A stretch of DNA of 48,344 nucleotides, taken from positions 1 through 48,344 of the forward strand of contig DYIB01000013.1 of NCBI GenBank assembly GCA_020723855.1, written 5' to 3'. Source of the stretch: Uliginosibacterium gangwonense. Lineage in GTDB: Bacteria; Pseudomonadota; Gammaproteobacteria; Burkholderiales; Rhodocyclaceae. The translations under genes and the position numbers were made by a program. Below are positions 1 through 12,164 of this stretch, one piece after another. Numbering within the stretch: position 1 is the first letter of the stretch; the number at the start of each line of letters is the position of its first letter. The notes beneath the pieces were generated by a model. That model saw only the letters and a program-made list of their open reading frames with translations, did not search any database and was not told the DNA's origin.

Positions 1-1624
1 CGCGGTGGACGATGGCATCGCCATGGGCCACGGCGGCATGCTCTATTCCCTGCCCTCGCGCGAGCTGATCGCCGACTCGGTGGAGTACATGGTCAACGCC
101 CACTGCGCCGACGCCATGGTGTGCATTTCCAACTGCGACAAGATCACCCCGGGCATGCTCATGGCGGCGCTACGCCTCAACATCCCCGCGGTGTTCGTCT
201 CCGGCGGGCCGATGGAGGCGGGCAAGGTCCAGTGGCATGGCAAGACCATCGCCGTGGACCTGATCGACGCCATGGTCAAGGCCGCCGACGACCAGGTCAC
301 TGACCAGGAGGCGGAGGATTTCGAGCGCTCCGCCTGCCCCACCTGCGGCTCCTGTTCCGGCATGTTCACCGCCAATTCCATGAACTGCCTGACTGAGGCC
401 CTGGGCCTGTCCCTGCCCGGCAACGGCACCGTGGTCGCCACCCACGCCGACCGCAAGCAACTGTTCCTGCGCGCCGGCCGCCTGATCGTCGAGCTCACCC
501 GCCGCTACTACGAGCAGGACGACGCCTCGGTGCTGCCGCGCGCCATCGCCAGCTTCCAGGCCTTCGAGAATGCCATCAGCCTGGATGTGGCCATGGGCGG
601 CTCCACCAACACCGTGCTGCATCTGCTGGCGGCGGCGCGGGAGGCGGAAGTGGCCTTCACCATGGCCGACATCGATCGCATCTCGCGCCGGGTGCCCTGT
701 CTGTGCAAGGTGGCGCCGGCGGTGTCGGACGTGCATATCGAGGACGTGCACCGGGCAGGCGGCATCATGGGCATCCTGGGTGAGCTGGACCGGGCGGGAC
801 TGCTCCATCGGGACGTGCCCACGGTGCATAGCAAGACCCTGGGCGAGGCCCTGGACCGGTACGACGTGATGCGCACCCGGGATGAGGCCATCCATACCTT
901 CTACCGCGCTGCCCCCGGCGGTGTGCCCACCCAGACGGCCTTCTCCCAGGAGCGGCGCTACCCCACCCTGGACAGTGATCGGGTCAAGGGCGTGATCCGC
1001 AGCAAGGAATACGCCTTCAGCCAGGACGGCGGGCTGGCCGTGCTCTACGGCAACCTGGCGCGCGAGGGCTGCATCGTCAAGACCGCGGGGGTCGATGAAT
1101 CCATCCTGAAATTCATCGGCCGGGCCCGCATCTGCGAGAGCCAGGAAGAAGCGGTGGAGAAGATCCTGGGCAACCAGATCGTCCCCGGCGACGTGGTGGT
1201 GGTGCGTTATGAAGGCCCGAAGGGCGGGCCGGGCATGCAGGAGATGCTCTACCCCACCAGCTATCTCAAGTCCAGGGGTCTGGGCAAGGCCTGCGCCCTG
1301 CTCACCGACGGGCGCTTCTCCGGCGGCACCTCGGGCCTGTCCATCGGCCATTGCTCGCCCGAAGCGGCGGAAGGGGGCGAGATCGGTCTGGTGCAGGAAG
1401 GCGACACCATCGAGATCGACATTCCCAACCGCAGCATCCGCCTGGCCGTGTCCGAGGAGGAGCTGGCGCGCCGCCGCGCCGCCATGGAGGCCCTGGGCGA
1501 CAAGGCCTGGAAGCCCAGGAACCGCCAGCGCCACGTGTCCGCGGCACTGCAGGCCTACGCCGCCATGACCACCTCGGCGGCCACCGGCGCGGTGCGGGAT
1601 GTCAGCCAACTGGCGCGCCGCTGA
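1..1624 (+). CDS. ilvD: Dihydroxy-acid dehydratase, 5' truncated by window edge
   Basis: Converts 2,3-dihydroxy-isovalerate and 2,3-dihydroxy-3-methylvalerate to the 2-oxoacids of valine and isoleucine; a cytosolic iron-sulfur enzyme. The visible part runs from [12 protein letters not shown] to the TGA stop. Cluster-ligand regions [10 protein letters not shown] and [12 protein letters not shown] are present, as are [11 protein letters not shown] and [14 protein letters not shown]. By comparison with E. coli IlvD as I recall it (616 residues), about 77 N-terminal residues lie left of the window. The GTG at 5 is internal, not the start. The reading frame is intact and the C-terminus is full length. 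It is followed directly by a TPR fragment in another frame. Confidence 0.97.
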   Translation, partial: AVDDGIAMGHGGMLYSLPSRELIADSVEYMVNAHCADAMVCISNCDKITPGMLMAALRLNIPAVFVSGGPMEAGKVQWHGKTIAVDLIDAMVKAADDQVTDQEAEDFERSACPTCGSCSGMFTANSMNCLTEALGLSLPGNGTVVATHADRKQLFLRAGRLIVELTRRYYEQDDASVLPRAIASFQAFENAISLDVAMGGSTNTVLHLLAAAREAEVAFTMADIDRISRRVPCLCKVAPAVSDVHIEDVHRAGGIMGILGELDRAGLLHRDVPTVHSKTLGEALDRYDVMRTRDEAIHTFYRAAPGGVPTQTAFSQERRYPTLDSDRVKGVIRSKEYAFSQDGGLAVLYGNLAREGCIVKTAGVDESILKFIGRARICESQEEAVEKILGNQIVPGDVVVVRYEGPKGGPGMQEMLYPTSYLKSRGLGKACALLTDGRFSGGTSGLSIGHCSPEAAEGGEIGLVQEGDTIEIDIPNRSIRLAVSEEELARRRAAMEALGDKAWKPRNRQRHVSAALQAYAAMTTSAATGAVRDVSQLARR

Positions 1625-1820
1625 ACATCGCCGCCGCGCGACCCAGGATCACCCCCAGGCGGCCGACGCCTGGAACAACCTGGCCCAGGTGCTGCTGGAG
1701 CAGGGGCGGACCGGGGAGGCGCGCCAGGCAGCGCAGCGTGCCGTGCGCCTGGGCGGCGCACGTTTCCGGACCTATCGTGAGACCCTGGAGGCAATCCCGC
1801 GCGCGGCGAAGGGTGGTTAG
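1599..1820 (+). pseudogene. Remnant of a TPR protein (C-terminal end)
   Basis: A 73-codon frame whose first ATG lies inside the end of ilvD. From about residue 13 it reads as one tetratricopeptide repeat ([16 protein letters not shown] and EARQAAQRAVRLGG) followed by a short tail, RTYRETLEAIP. This resembles the C-terminus of TPR-containing proteins such as PA2778-type C39-like peptidases (recalled similarity only). There is no good ribosome binding site, the N-terminal 25 bases overlap ilvD in another frame, and no partner half is nearby. I read it as the 3' stump of a larger gene joined to the ilvD stop by deletion. A translated short TPR protein coupled to ilvD is the alternative. Confidence 0.5.
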
Positions 1821-1850
1821 CGGCGCCATGGCAGGGTAAGATCGCCCGTC

Positions 1851-2336
1851 ATGGAAATCCTCGCATCTGCTTCCGCCGCGCGCGTCGCGCGTGCCCTGGC
1901 CGAGCTGGGCATCAGCGCCGATATCGTCACCTTCGACGGGGCTACGCGCACGTCCGCCGCCGCGGCAGCGGCCATAGGCTGCAGCGTCGCCCAGATCGCC
2001 AAGTCCATCGTTTTCCGCGCCAGGCACAGCAATAACGCCGTGCTGGTGGTGGCGAGCGGCAGCAACCGGGTGGACGAGAAGCGCGTGGCGGCGGCCATCG
2101 GCGAGCCGGTGGACAAGGCCGATGCCGCCTTCGTGCGCGAAAAGACGGGGTTCGCCATCGGCGGCGTGGCCCCGGTGGGCCAAGCCGGTCCGGTGACAGT
2201 GCTGATCGACGAAGATCTGCTGGCCCTCGATCCCATATGGGCCGCCGCCGGCACGCCCAATTCCGTGTTCCGCCTGTCGCCGGCGGATCTGCGGCGCATT
2301 CCCGCGGCCCGAGTGCTGGCGGTAAAGGCCGGCTGA
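1851..2336 (+). CDS. YbaK/EbsC-family aminoacyl-tRNA deacylase
   Basis: A 161-residue single-domain protein of the YbaK/ProX family, which hydrolyses mischarged aminoacyl-tRNA in trans. Family features are the conserved lysine in the IAKSIVFRA segment (about residue 51), the [15 protein letters not shown] stretch, and the glycine-rich [10 protein letters not shown] loop followed by the VLIDEDLL strand. The length is normal for the family. The start is the ATG at 1851; the Shine-Dalgarno sequence is poor. It stands alone between the TPR remnant and the DUF255 gene. The substrate (Cys-tRNAPro, Ala-tRNAPro or other) cannot be told from the sequence, so I give no symbol. Confidence 0.85.
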   Translation: MEILASASAARVARALAELGISADIVTFDGATRTSAAAAAAIGCSVAQIAKSIVFRARHSNNAVLVVASGSNRVDEKRVAAAIGEPVDKADAAFVREKTGFAIGGVAPVGQAGPVTVLIDEDLLALDPIWAAAGTPNSVFRLSPADLRRIPAARVLAVKAG

Positions 2337-2422
2337 TTTTCACGTACTTGAACTCCTGCACCGGTCCGCTGACCAACAGGTTCAGCCGACCGCATTCCGC
2401 CACCCGCCCCGGGGAGAACGCC

Positions 2423-4459
<2,037 letters not shown>

Positions 4460-4500
4460 ACTCGGCGCGGTTTCTCAACCTAGCCCAGACGAGGAAGTCG

Positions 4501-4806
4501 ATGAAATTGTTGAAATCTATAGTATTCGCGGCTGCCGCCACGGTCATCGCCGCGCCCGCGTTCGCCAATGCCGACCTGGCCAAGGCCAAGAACTGCCTGT
4601 CCTGTCACGCGGTGGACAAGAAGGTGGTCGGCCCCGCCTTCAAGGAAGTGGCCGCCAAGTACAAGGGTCAGGGCGACGCCGCGGCCAAGCTCGCCACCAA
4701 GATCCAGAAGGGCGGTTCGGGCGTGTGGGGTGCGGTGCCGATGCCGCCCAATGCCGTGAGCGACGCGGAAGCCAAGACCCTCGCCGAGTGGGTTCTGAAG
4801 CAGTAG
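4501..4806 (+). CDS. Small periplasmic cytochrome c (c551/c552 type)
   Basis: A 101-residue class I monohaem cytochrome c. A cleavable signal peptide ends near AFA (residues 20-22). The haem-binding motif is C32-L-S-C35-H36, and Met81 in VPMPPN is the likely distal ligand, as in Pseudomonas-type c551. It would shuttle electrons in the periplasm to a terminal oxidase or nitrite reductase; the partner is not in this window. The start is the ATG at 4501 with GAGGAAG about 4 bases upstream. It is followed closely by a strong intrinsic terminator, so it is probably a separate transcription unit. Confidence 0.93.
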   Translation: MKLLKSIVFAAAATVIAAPAFANADLAKAKNCLSCHAVDKKVVGPAFKEVAAKYKGQGDAAAKLATKIQKGGSGVWGAVPMPPNAVSDAEAKTLAEWVLKQ

Positions 4807-4830
4807 CCGGCCTTCCAGCGAGCATACGAA

Positions 4831-4857
4831 AAGCCAGCCCGGCGCTGGCTTTTTTTT
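4831..4857 (+). terminator. Intrinsic terminator after cytochrome c
   Basis: Perfect 8-bp stem: AAGCCAGC (4831-4838) pairs with GCTGGCTT (4844-4851) around the 5-base loop CCGGC, followed by a run of eight T (4850-4857). It lies 25 bases after the cytochrome stop codon and separates that gene from livK. Confidence 0.92.
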
Positions 4858-4894
4858 CGCCCTCTGTCAGCGAGCAGTGGCGCGGCGCCGCGTA

Positions 4895-4924
4895 TTGACA
4901 TACCGAGGCGGCGGCGCGCACAAT
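4895..4924 (+). promoter_or_regulatory. Putative sigma-70 promoter of the liv operon
   Basis: A perfect -35 TTGACA (4895-4900) and a 4/6 match to the -10 box, CACAAT (4919-4924), are separated by 18 bases. Transcription would start near 4931, leaving a leader of about 60 bases before livK. No operator was recognised. Confidence 0.55.
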
Positions 4925-4990
4925 GCGCGGCGCAATATATAGCAGAACAACATCAACCAAGTTCCTGCCAATTTCCCGGAGACGATAACT

Positions 4991-6253
4991 ATGCAATTCT
5001 CGATGAAAGGCATCACGCTTGGCGTCGCCGCCACAATCGCGTTGTTCGGTTGCGGCAAGAAGGAAGAGCCGCAGCAGGCCGCTCCCGCGCCTGCTCCCCA
5101 GACCGCTGCTCCGGCGCCTGCCGCCAAGCCCGAGATGGTGGTGAGAATCGGCCATGTGGCGCCGCTCACCGGCCCCATCGCTCACCTGGGCAAGGACAAC
5201 GAGAACGGCGCGCGCCTGGCGATCGAAGACGCCAACGCACAGAAGATCGAAATCGACGGCAAGATCATCAAGTTCGAACTGATGGGCGAGGACGACCAGG
5301 CCGACCCGAAGGTCGGCACCGTGGTCGCCCAAAAGCTGGTGGATGCCAAGGTCGCCGGTGTGGTCGGCCACCTGAACTCCGGCACCACCATTCCCGCGTC
5401 CAAGATCTATGCGGACGCCGGCATTCCCCAGATCTCCCCCTCGGCCACCAACCCGAAATACACCCAGCAGGGTTTCAAGACCGCCTTCCGCGTGATGGCC
5501 AACGACGTCCAGCAGGGTAGCGTCGACGGCACCTTCCTGGTGAAGGAACTGGGTGCCAAGAAGATCGCCATCATCGACGACCGCACCGCCTACGGCCAAG
5601 GTCTGGCCGACGAAGTGGAGAAGGCCGCCAAGGCAGCCGGTGCCGAGATCGTCGCGCGCGAATTCACCAACGACAAGGCCACCGACTTCAAGGCCATTCT
5701 CACCAAGATCAAGTCCAAGAGGCCCGACGCCATCTTCCACGGCGGCATGGACGCCACCGGCGGCCCGATGCTGAAGCAGATGAAGGAACTGGGCATCAAG
5801 GCCAAGTTCATGACCGGCGACGGCGGCTGCACGCCCGAGATCGTCAAGCTGGCAGGAGATGCTTCCGAAGGCATCTACTGCACCCAGGCCGGCCTGCCGG
5901 TGGACAAGCTGCCCAACGGCCAGAAGTTCGTCGAGGACTTCACCAAGAAGTACGGCCAGATCCAGATCTATGCCCCGTACTCCTATGACGCAGCCATGGT
6001 GCTGATCGATTCCATGAAGCGCGCCAACTCGGCCGATCCCGCCAAGTACCTGCCGGAAGTGGGCAAGACCAGCTACAACGGCGTGACCGGCAAGATCGAA
6101 TTCGACGAGAAGGGCGACGTCAAGAACGGCGCCATCACCGTATTCACCATCAAGGGCGGCAAGCTCGAGACGGTGGCGGTGCACGGCGGCTCCGCCCCGG
6201 TGGCGGCCGCAGCCCCGGCGGCCGAGCCCCAGAAGGAAGAAGCGAAGAAGTAA
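4991..6253 (+). CDS. livK: Branched-chain amino acid ABC transporter, substrate-binding lipoprotein
   Basis: A 420-residue type I periplasmic binding protein (Leu/Ile/Val-binding family). The N-terminal lipoprotein signal ends in LFG-C21, so it is membrane-anchored rather than freely soluble. Ala/Pro-rich linkers follow the Cys (about 30-47) and also form the C-terminus. The binding fold begins at VRIGHVAPLTGPIAHLGKDN, and GHLNSGTTIPASKIY and SPSATNPKYTQQGFK are typical of the family. It is the first gene of the operon, with a probable promoter at 4895-4924, and is separated from livH by a hairpin. Exact ligand specificity (Leu, Ile/Val, or other amino acids or amides) is uncertain. Confidence 0.93.
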   Translation: MQFSMKGITLGVAATIALFGCGKKEEPQQAAPAPAPQTAAPAPAAKPEMVVRIGHVAPLTGPIAHLGKDNENGARLAIEDANAQKIEIDGKIIKFELMGEDDQADPKVGTVVAQKLVDAKVAGVVGHLNSGTTIPASKIYADAGIPQISPSATNPKYTQQGFKTAFRVMANDVQQGSVDGTFLVKELGAKKIAIIDDRTAYGQGLADEVEKAAKAAGAEIVAREFTNDKATDFKAILTKIKSKRPDAIFHGGMDATGGPMLKQMKELGIKAKFMTGDGGCTPEIVKLAGDASEGIYCTQAGLPVDKLPNGQKFVEDFTKKYGQIQIYAPYSYDAAMVLIDSMKRANSADPAKYLPEVGKTSYNGVTGKIEFDEKGDVKNGAITVFTIKGGKLETVAVHGGSAPVAAAAPAAEPQKEEAKK

Positions 6254-6273
6254 TTTCCGCCATCTTGACAGAC

Positions 6274-6299
6274 GAAACGGCACCCTCGGGTGCCGTTTC
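6274..6299 (+). terminator. Hairpin between livK and livH (attenuator or mRNA-stabilising stem)
   Basis: Perfect 11-bp stem: GAAACGGCACC (6274-6284) pairs with GGTGCCGTTTC (6289-6299) around the loop CTCG. Only a weak T-run follows (TTTCTCT). Its position after the binding-protein gene suggests partial termination or 3'-end protection that gives more LivK than membrane components, a common arrangement in ABC operons. The role here is inferred. Confidence 0.7.
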
Positions 6300-6367
6300 T
6301 CTAGGTAGTTCCTCTTTTGTGCGTTGCACGACGGCGCGCATCCGCTTCTTCGCCTAAGGTTCTTCTT

Positions 6368-7290
6368 ATGGACATCCTCCTGCAACAGCTGATCAACGGC
6401 GTGACCCTGGGAGCGGTTTACGCGTTGGTGGCGCTAGGCTACACAATGGTCTATGGCATTATCGGTCTCATCAATTTCGCGCACGGCGAAGTGGTGATGA
6501 TCGGCGCAATGGTTGCTTTCACCGTCATTACTTCCCTTGCCGCCCATACCCAGCTTCCTCCGCTGCTCATCCTGCTGATCGGCCTGGTGGTGGCGGCGCC
6601 CACTTGCATGCTGCTGGGCTATGGCCTGGAGCGCCTGGCCTACCGCCCCCTGCGCCATGCGCCGCGCCTCACGCCCCTGATCACCGCCATCGGCATGTCC
6701 ATCGTGCTGCAGAACGTGGCGATGATCATTTGGGGACGCAACTACATCAACTTCCCGCAAATGATCGACAAGACCAGCTACCACATCGGCAATGCCCTGA
6801 TCACCAACGTCCAGGTGGCCATCCTGTTCCTGTCGGCGCTCACCATGGTAGGGCTGATGTGGCTGGTGTATCGCACCAAGCTGGGCACGGCGATGCGCGC
6901 CACGGCCCAGGACCAGATGGTGGCGGGGCTGATGGGCGTCAATATCAACCGCGTCATCGCCGCCGCTTTCGTCATCGGCTCGGCCTTGGCTGCCCTGGCC
7001 GGGCTCATGGTGGGCACCTATTACGAGATCGCCCACTACCAGATGGGCTTCATGCTTGGCCTCAAGGCGTTCACCGCCGCCGTGCTGGGCGGCATCGGCA
7101 ACCTGGCGGGCGCCATGGCCGGCGGACTGCTGCTGGGCATCATAGAGGCCCTGGGCGCCGGCTATATCGGCGATCTCACCGGCGGCTTCCTCGGCAGCCA
7201 TTACCAGGACATCTTCGCCTTCTTCGTGCTCATCACGGTGCTGGTGTTCCGGCCCTCGGGGCTGCTCGGCGAGCGCGTGGGGGAGCGCGC

Positions 7291-7294
<4 letters not shown>
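6368..7294 (+). CDS. livH: Branched-chain amino acid ABC transporter permease LivH
   Basis: A 308-residue integral membrane permease, the same length as E. coli LivH as recalled, with about eight hydrophobic segments. Family signature segments are INGVTLGAVYALVALGYTMV and the GLINFAHGEV motif near the N-terminus, and LGGIGNLAGAMAGGLLLGI near the C-terminus. The start is the ATG at 6368 with TAAGG about 8 bases upstream. Its stop overlaps the livM start (ATGA at 7291-7294), implying translational coupling. It pairs with LivM to form the channel. Confidence 0.96.
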
Positions 7295-8366
<1,072 letters not shown>

Positions 8367-8370
<4 letters not shown>

Positions 8371-9129
8371 GCGACTTCCTGCTGGAGACCCGCAGCATCA
8401 GCAAGCGTTTCGGCGGCGTGCAGGCGCTGGCCGACGTCAGCTTCGGCATCCGGCGCGGCGAGATCTTCGGCTTGATCGGTCCCAACGGGGCGGGCAAGAC
8501 CTCCCTGTTCAACGTGCTCACCGGCCTCTATGTACCCGACAGCGGCGAGGTCATATTCGACGGCCAATCCCTCAAAGGCCTCAAGCCCAACGAGGTGGCC
8601 GAGCGCGGCATCGCCCGCACTTTCCAGAACCTGCGCCTGTTCGGCAACCTGTCGGCGCTGGAGAACGTCATGATCGGACGCCACGTGCGCACCCATGCCG
8701 GCGTCTTCGGCGCCATCTTCCGCAACCGCGCCACCCTGGAGGAGGAAGAGGCCATCGAGCGGCGCGCGCACGAGCTGCTCAAGTACGTGGGTATCGAGCG
8801 GCGCGCCAACACCTTGGCGAAGAACCTTTCCTATGGCGATCAGCGCCGCCTGGAGATCGCCCGGGCGCTCGCCACCGACCCCAAGCTGCTGGCCCTGGAC
8901 GAGCCGGCCGCGGGCATGAACGCCACCGAGACCGCAGCGCTGCGCGGCCTGATGGAAGCCATCCGCAGCGACGGCATCACCATCCTGCTCATCGAGCACG
9001 ACGTGAAGCTGGTGATGGGGCTGTGCGACCGGGTGGCGGTGCTCGATTACGGTCAGAAGATCGCCGAGGACACGCCCGACAAGGTGCAGCGCGACCCCAA
9101 AGTGATCGAAGCTTATCTGGGAGGCGCAA

Positions 9130-9137
<8 letters not shown>
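8367..9137 (+). CDS. livG: Branched-chain amino acid ABC transporter ATPase LivG
   Basis: A 256-residue cytoplasmic ATP-binding subunit. Walker A is GPNGAGKT, the Q-loop is ARTFQNLRLF, the ABC signature is LSYGDQRRLEIARAL, Walker B is LLALDEP and the switch His is in IEHDVKLV. The LSYGDQRRLEIARALA form and the EPAAGMN stretch are typical of LivG rather than LivF. The start is the ATG at 8367, within a four-base overlap with livM and behind GGAGGTGA (8355-8362). Confidence 0.97.
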
Positions 9138-9834
<697 letters not shown>

Positions 9835-9846
9835 GATCGTTGAGGC

Positions 9847-10146
9847 ATGAGTACGACCGAGGAGCGGGTGCGCGCGGCCTTGCGCGCCGTCATCGACCCG
9901 GAAGTGGGCATGAACGCGGTAGACCTGGGGCTCGTCTATGGCATCGAGGTGACGCCGCAGCGCGTGCACGTGCGCATGACCATGACCACCCCCGCCTGCC
10001 CCATGGGGTCCTACATCGCCGACCAGGCGCGCGAGGCGGTGGCTGGCGTCGCCCCGGGGGGCGAGGTCCGGATAGAGCTGGTGTGGGATCCGCCTTGGGA
10101 TGCCAGCATGATGTCGCCAGAGGCGAAGAAGAACTTCGGCTGGTAG
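9847..10146 (+). CDS. MIP18/DUF59-family iron-sulfur assembly-type protein (PaaD/SufT-like)
   Basis: A 99-residue single-domain protein. Conserved family segments are VIDPEVGMNAVDLGLVYGIE (residues 15-34) and MTTPACPMGSYI (46-57), with the characteristic Cys51. Related proteins (SufT, PaaD, eukaryotic MIP18/CIA2) help mature iron-sulfur or other metal proteins. It begins 12 bases after the livF stop, with GAGG upstream of the ATG, so it is probably the sixth gene of the liv transcript. The next gene begins 3 bases after its stop. The client protein is unknown; the adjacent membrane protein is a candidate. Confidence 0.85.
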   Translation: MSTTEERVRAALRAVIDPEVGMNAVDLGLVYGIEVTPQRVHVRMTMTTPACPMGSYIADQAREAVAGVAPGGEVRIELVWDPPWDASMMSPEAKKNFGW

Positions 10147-10149
10147 TCC

Positions 10150-11034
10150 ATGGCGGATGTCCGGCCGGCACTGCGTTTTCCCCTGCTCCTTCTCGGCTTT
10201 CTGTCCCTCGCCGCGGGCGTCGGCGCGGGATTGGTGCGCCTGGGCTGGAACGTCCCTCTGCCCGCGCCCGAGCTGACGCTGCTGCATGGCCCCCTCATGG
10301 TGGGCGGTTTCTTCGGCACCGTCATCGGCCTGGAGCGGGCAGTGGCGCTGGCGCGCCGCTGGGCCTATCTCGGGCCCCTGGCGAGCGGGCTGGGTGCGGC
10401 GGCCGCCGTCGCCGGTGCCGGCACGCCGGCGACGGCGCTGCCGATATTCTTCGGCAGCCTGGTGTTGCTCGCCGCCTCGCTGACCGTGTTCGCGCGCCAG
10501 CGCGCCTTGTTCACCTTCTGTCTCGCCGCCGGTGCCGCCTGCTGGAGCGCGGGCAACCTGCTGTGGCTGCTCGGCCTGCCTCTGCCTGGCTTGGTGCCGT
10601 GGTGGATGGGCTTCCTGGTCCTGACCATTGCCGGCGAGCGCCTGGAGCTGGCGCGCTTCCTGCCGCCTTCGTCCACGGCCGTGCGCCTGTTCGGCGTGAT
10701 CCTCGCCGCGGTCTTGGTGGGCATTGTCCTGTCGCTGCCGCTGCCCCGGCCCGGCACCCTGCTGCTGGGATTCGTGTTCGCCATGGTGTTCGGCCATGCA
10801 CCCATCATCTTCCCGGCGGTGCTGCGGCTGGCGGTGCCCTACAACCCGGGTTTCTACCTGCCCTTGGCTCTGCTGCACGCTTCGGTGCTGGCGCGCGTGG
10901 CCGGCGATCTGCTGGGCTGGCTTGACTGGCGCGGCGGCGCGGGGGTGCTCAACGGCATCGCCCTGCTGGCGTTCGTGGCAAGCACCGCGGCGGCCGTGGT
11001 GCGCGGCCGCCGCGGCGCGCAGCGCTCAGCTTAG
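10150..11034 (+). CDS. Polytopic membrane protein with conserved-looking histidines, function unknown
   Basis: A 294-residue, very hydrophobic protein with roughly nine transmembrane segments and no recognised catalytic motif. Notable polar sites within or beside membrane segments are His46 in LLHGPLMVGGFFGTVIGLERAV, Glu62-Arg63, Glu163-Arg164 in GERLELAR, His216 in FGHAPIIFPAVL and His243 in LLHASV. A set of intramembrane His residues recalls NnrS-like and other haem- or copper-binding membrane proteins, but I cannot assign it to a family. The start is the ATG at 10150, three bases after the DUF59 gene, suggesting co-translation. Its 3' end overlaps the convergent HDOD gene by nine bases. 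Confidence 0.75.
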   Translation: MADVRPALRFPLLLLGFLSLAAGVGAGLVRLGWNVPLPAPELTLLHGPLMVGGFFGTVIGLERAVALARRWAYLGPLASGLGAAAAVAGAGTPATALPIFFGSLVLLAASLTVFARQRALFTFCLAAGAACWSAGNLLWLLGLPLPGLVPWWMGFLVLTIAGERLELARFLPPSSTAVRLFGVILAAVLVGIVLSLPLPRPGTLLLGFVFAMVFGHAPIIFPAVLRLAVPYNPGFYLPLALLHASVLARVAGDLLGWLDWRGGAGVLNGIALLAFVASTAAAVVRGRRGAQRSA

Positions 11035-12162
11035 CTGCAGGCTGTCGGCGAAGGCGAGCGCCTTGAGGTGGGCGCGGTTCACCGCATCGGCGGTGATCTG
11101 CAGGGCCTCGGCGCGGGCGGCCAGCTCGGCCGCGTCGCCGCGCTCGCACGCCAGGGCCAGGTCGAGGAAGGGCGCATAGGCCCCCTGGCGTGCTATGAGG
11201 GCGTCGTTGATCGGCTCCGGCAGGCGCATTTCCTCCAGCGCGGTTTCCATGGGCACGCCCAGCAGGGTGTCGAGCAGGGAGAAGGCGCCGGTGATGAACA
11301 GGTTGTCCGTTTCGCTCTTGTCGATATAGCCCTGCCCGACCAGCTCCATGAAGCGGGCGCGGACGATGGCGGTCTGCATCAGCGCCGGCGCGGCGGGGTC
11401 CTTGCTGGCGGTGACCAGCAGCAACGACAGCCAGCGGTTCAGCTTGTCGTAGCCCAGGATGGTGACGGCATGGCGGAAGGACTGGATTTCCACCGGCAGG
11501 CCGAAGGCGGCCGAGTTGATGTAGCGCAGCAGCTTGAACGACAACGCCACGTCCTGCTTGAGTGCCGCCTCGATGTCGCGGAGCTCGGCGTTGTGGCGCA
11601 CCAGGTTGAGCACGCGCACGATCTGGGCATGGCCCGGGTTGAGCTTCTTGGCCGGCGTGGCGCCGCGCAGGAAGAACCATCCGGCGGCACCGCCGAAGCC
11701 CGCTTTCACGCAGGCGTCGAACTGGGCGTTGTCCTCTATGCCCTGGGCGATCAGCAGCCCGGGGGGATTGCCCTTGACGGCGCTGGCATCGCCCAGAACG
11801 AAGCGGAACTCGAATCCCGCAGGTACCGCCGTGGCGGCGCCGTAACCGGTCAGGCACAGGGACACGCCCGCCTGCGCGAGCTTGTGCATCACTTCCCGGG
11901 TGGCCGGCTGTGCCAGGCTGGCGGCGGGGATCTCGATCATCGCGTTCTGCGGCACCTGCCAGGCCAGCAGATCGGCGCCCGGTGCGCTGCCGACGAAGCC
12001 GACGAACACCGTCCTCTCGCCCGGCCAATGCTCGGCCAGGGCCTGGAGCGCGGCGGCGGCGTTGGCCATGCCGGCGCCGTCCGGCACATGCAGCAGCAGG
12101 CGCGTGGCGGTGATGGCCTTGTTGCGGTTGAGGACGGGCTGTCGGGTGATGAAGATGTTCAC
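11026..12162 (-). CDS. Degenerate EAL plus HDOD-domain signalling protein
   Basis: A 378-residue cytosolic protein of the YuxH/CdgJ-like architecture. The N-terminal part (about 1-170) starts with ITRQPVLNRNKAI, like the opening strand of EAL domains, but lacks an EAL catalytic motif and metal ligands, so it should not cleave cyclic di-GMP. The C-terminal part (about 175-370) is an HDOD domain, with DVALSFKLLRYINSAAFGLP and the FRHAVTILGYDKLNRWLSLL helix. Such proteins are regulatory scaffolds. The start is GTG at 12162, two bases after the upstream flavoprotein stop, so the two are probably an operon. Shine-Dalgarno is weak. Confidence 0.85.
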   Translation of the reverse strand: MNIFITRQPVLNRNKAITATRLLLHVPDGAGMANAAAALQALAEHWPGERTVFVGFVGSAPGADLLAWQVPQNAMIEIPAASLAQPATREVMHKLAQAGVSLCLTGYGAATAVPAGFEFRFVLGDASAVKGNPPGLLIAQGIEDNAQFDACVKAGFGGAAGWFFLRGATPAKKLNPGHAQIVRVLNLVRHNAELRDIEAALKQDVALSFKLLRYINSAAFGLPVEIQSFRHAVTILGYDKLNRWLSLLLVTASKDPAAPALMQTAIVRARFMELVGQGYIDKSETDNLFITGAFSLLDTLLGVPMETALEEMRLPEPINDALIARQGAYAPFLDLALACERGDAAELAARAEALQITADAVNRAHLKALAFADSLQLS

Positions 12163-12164
12163 TG

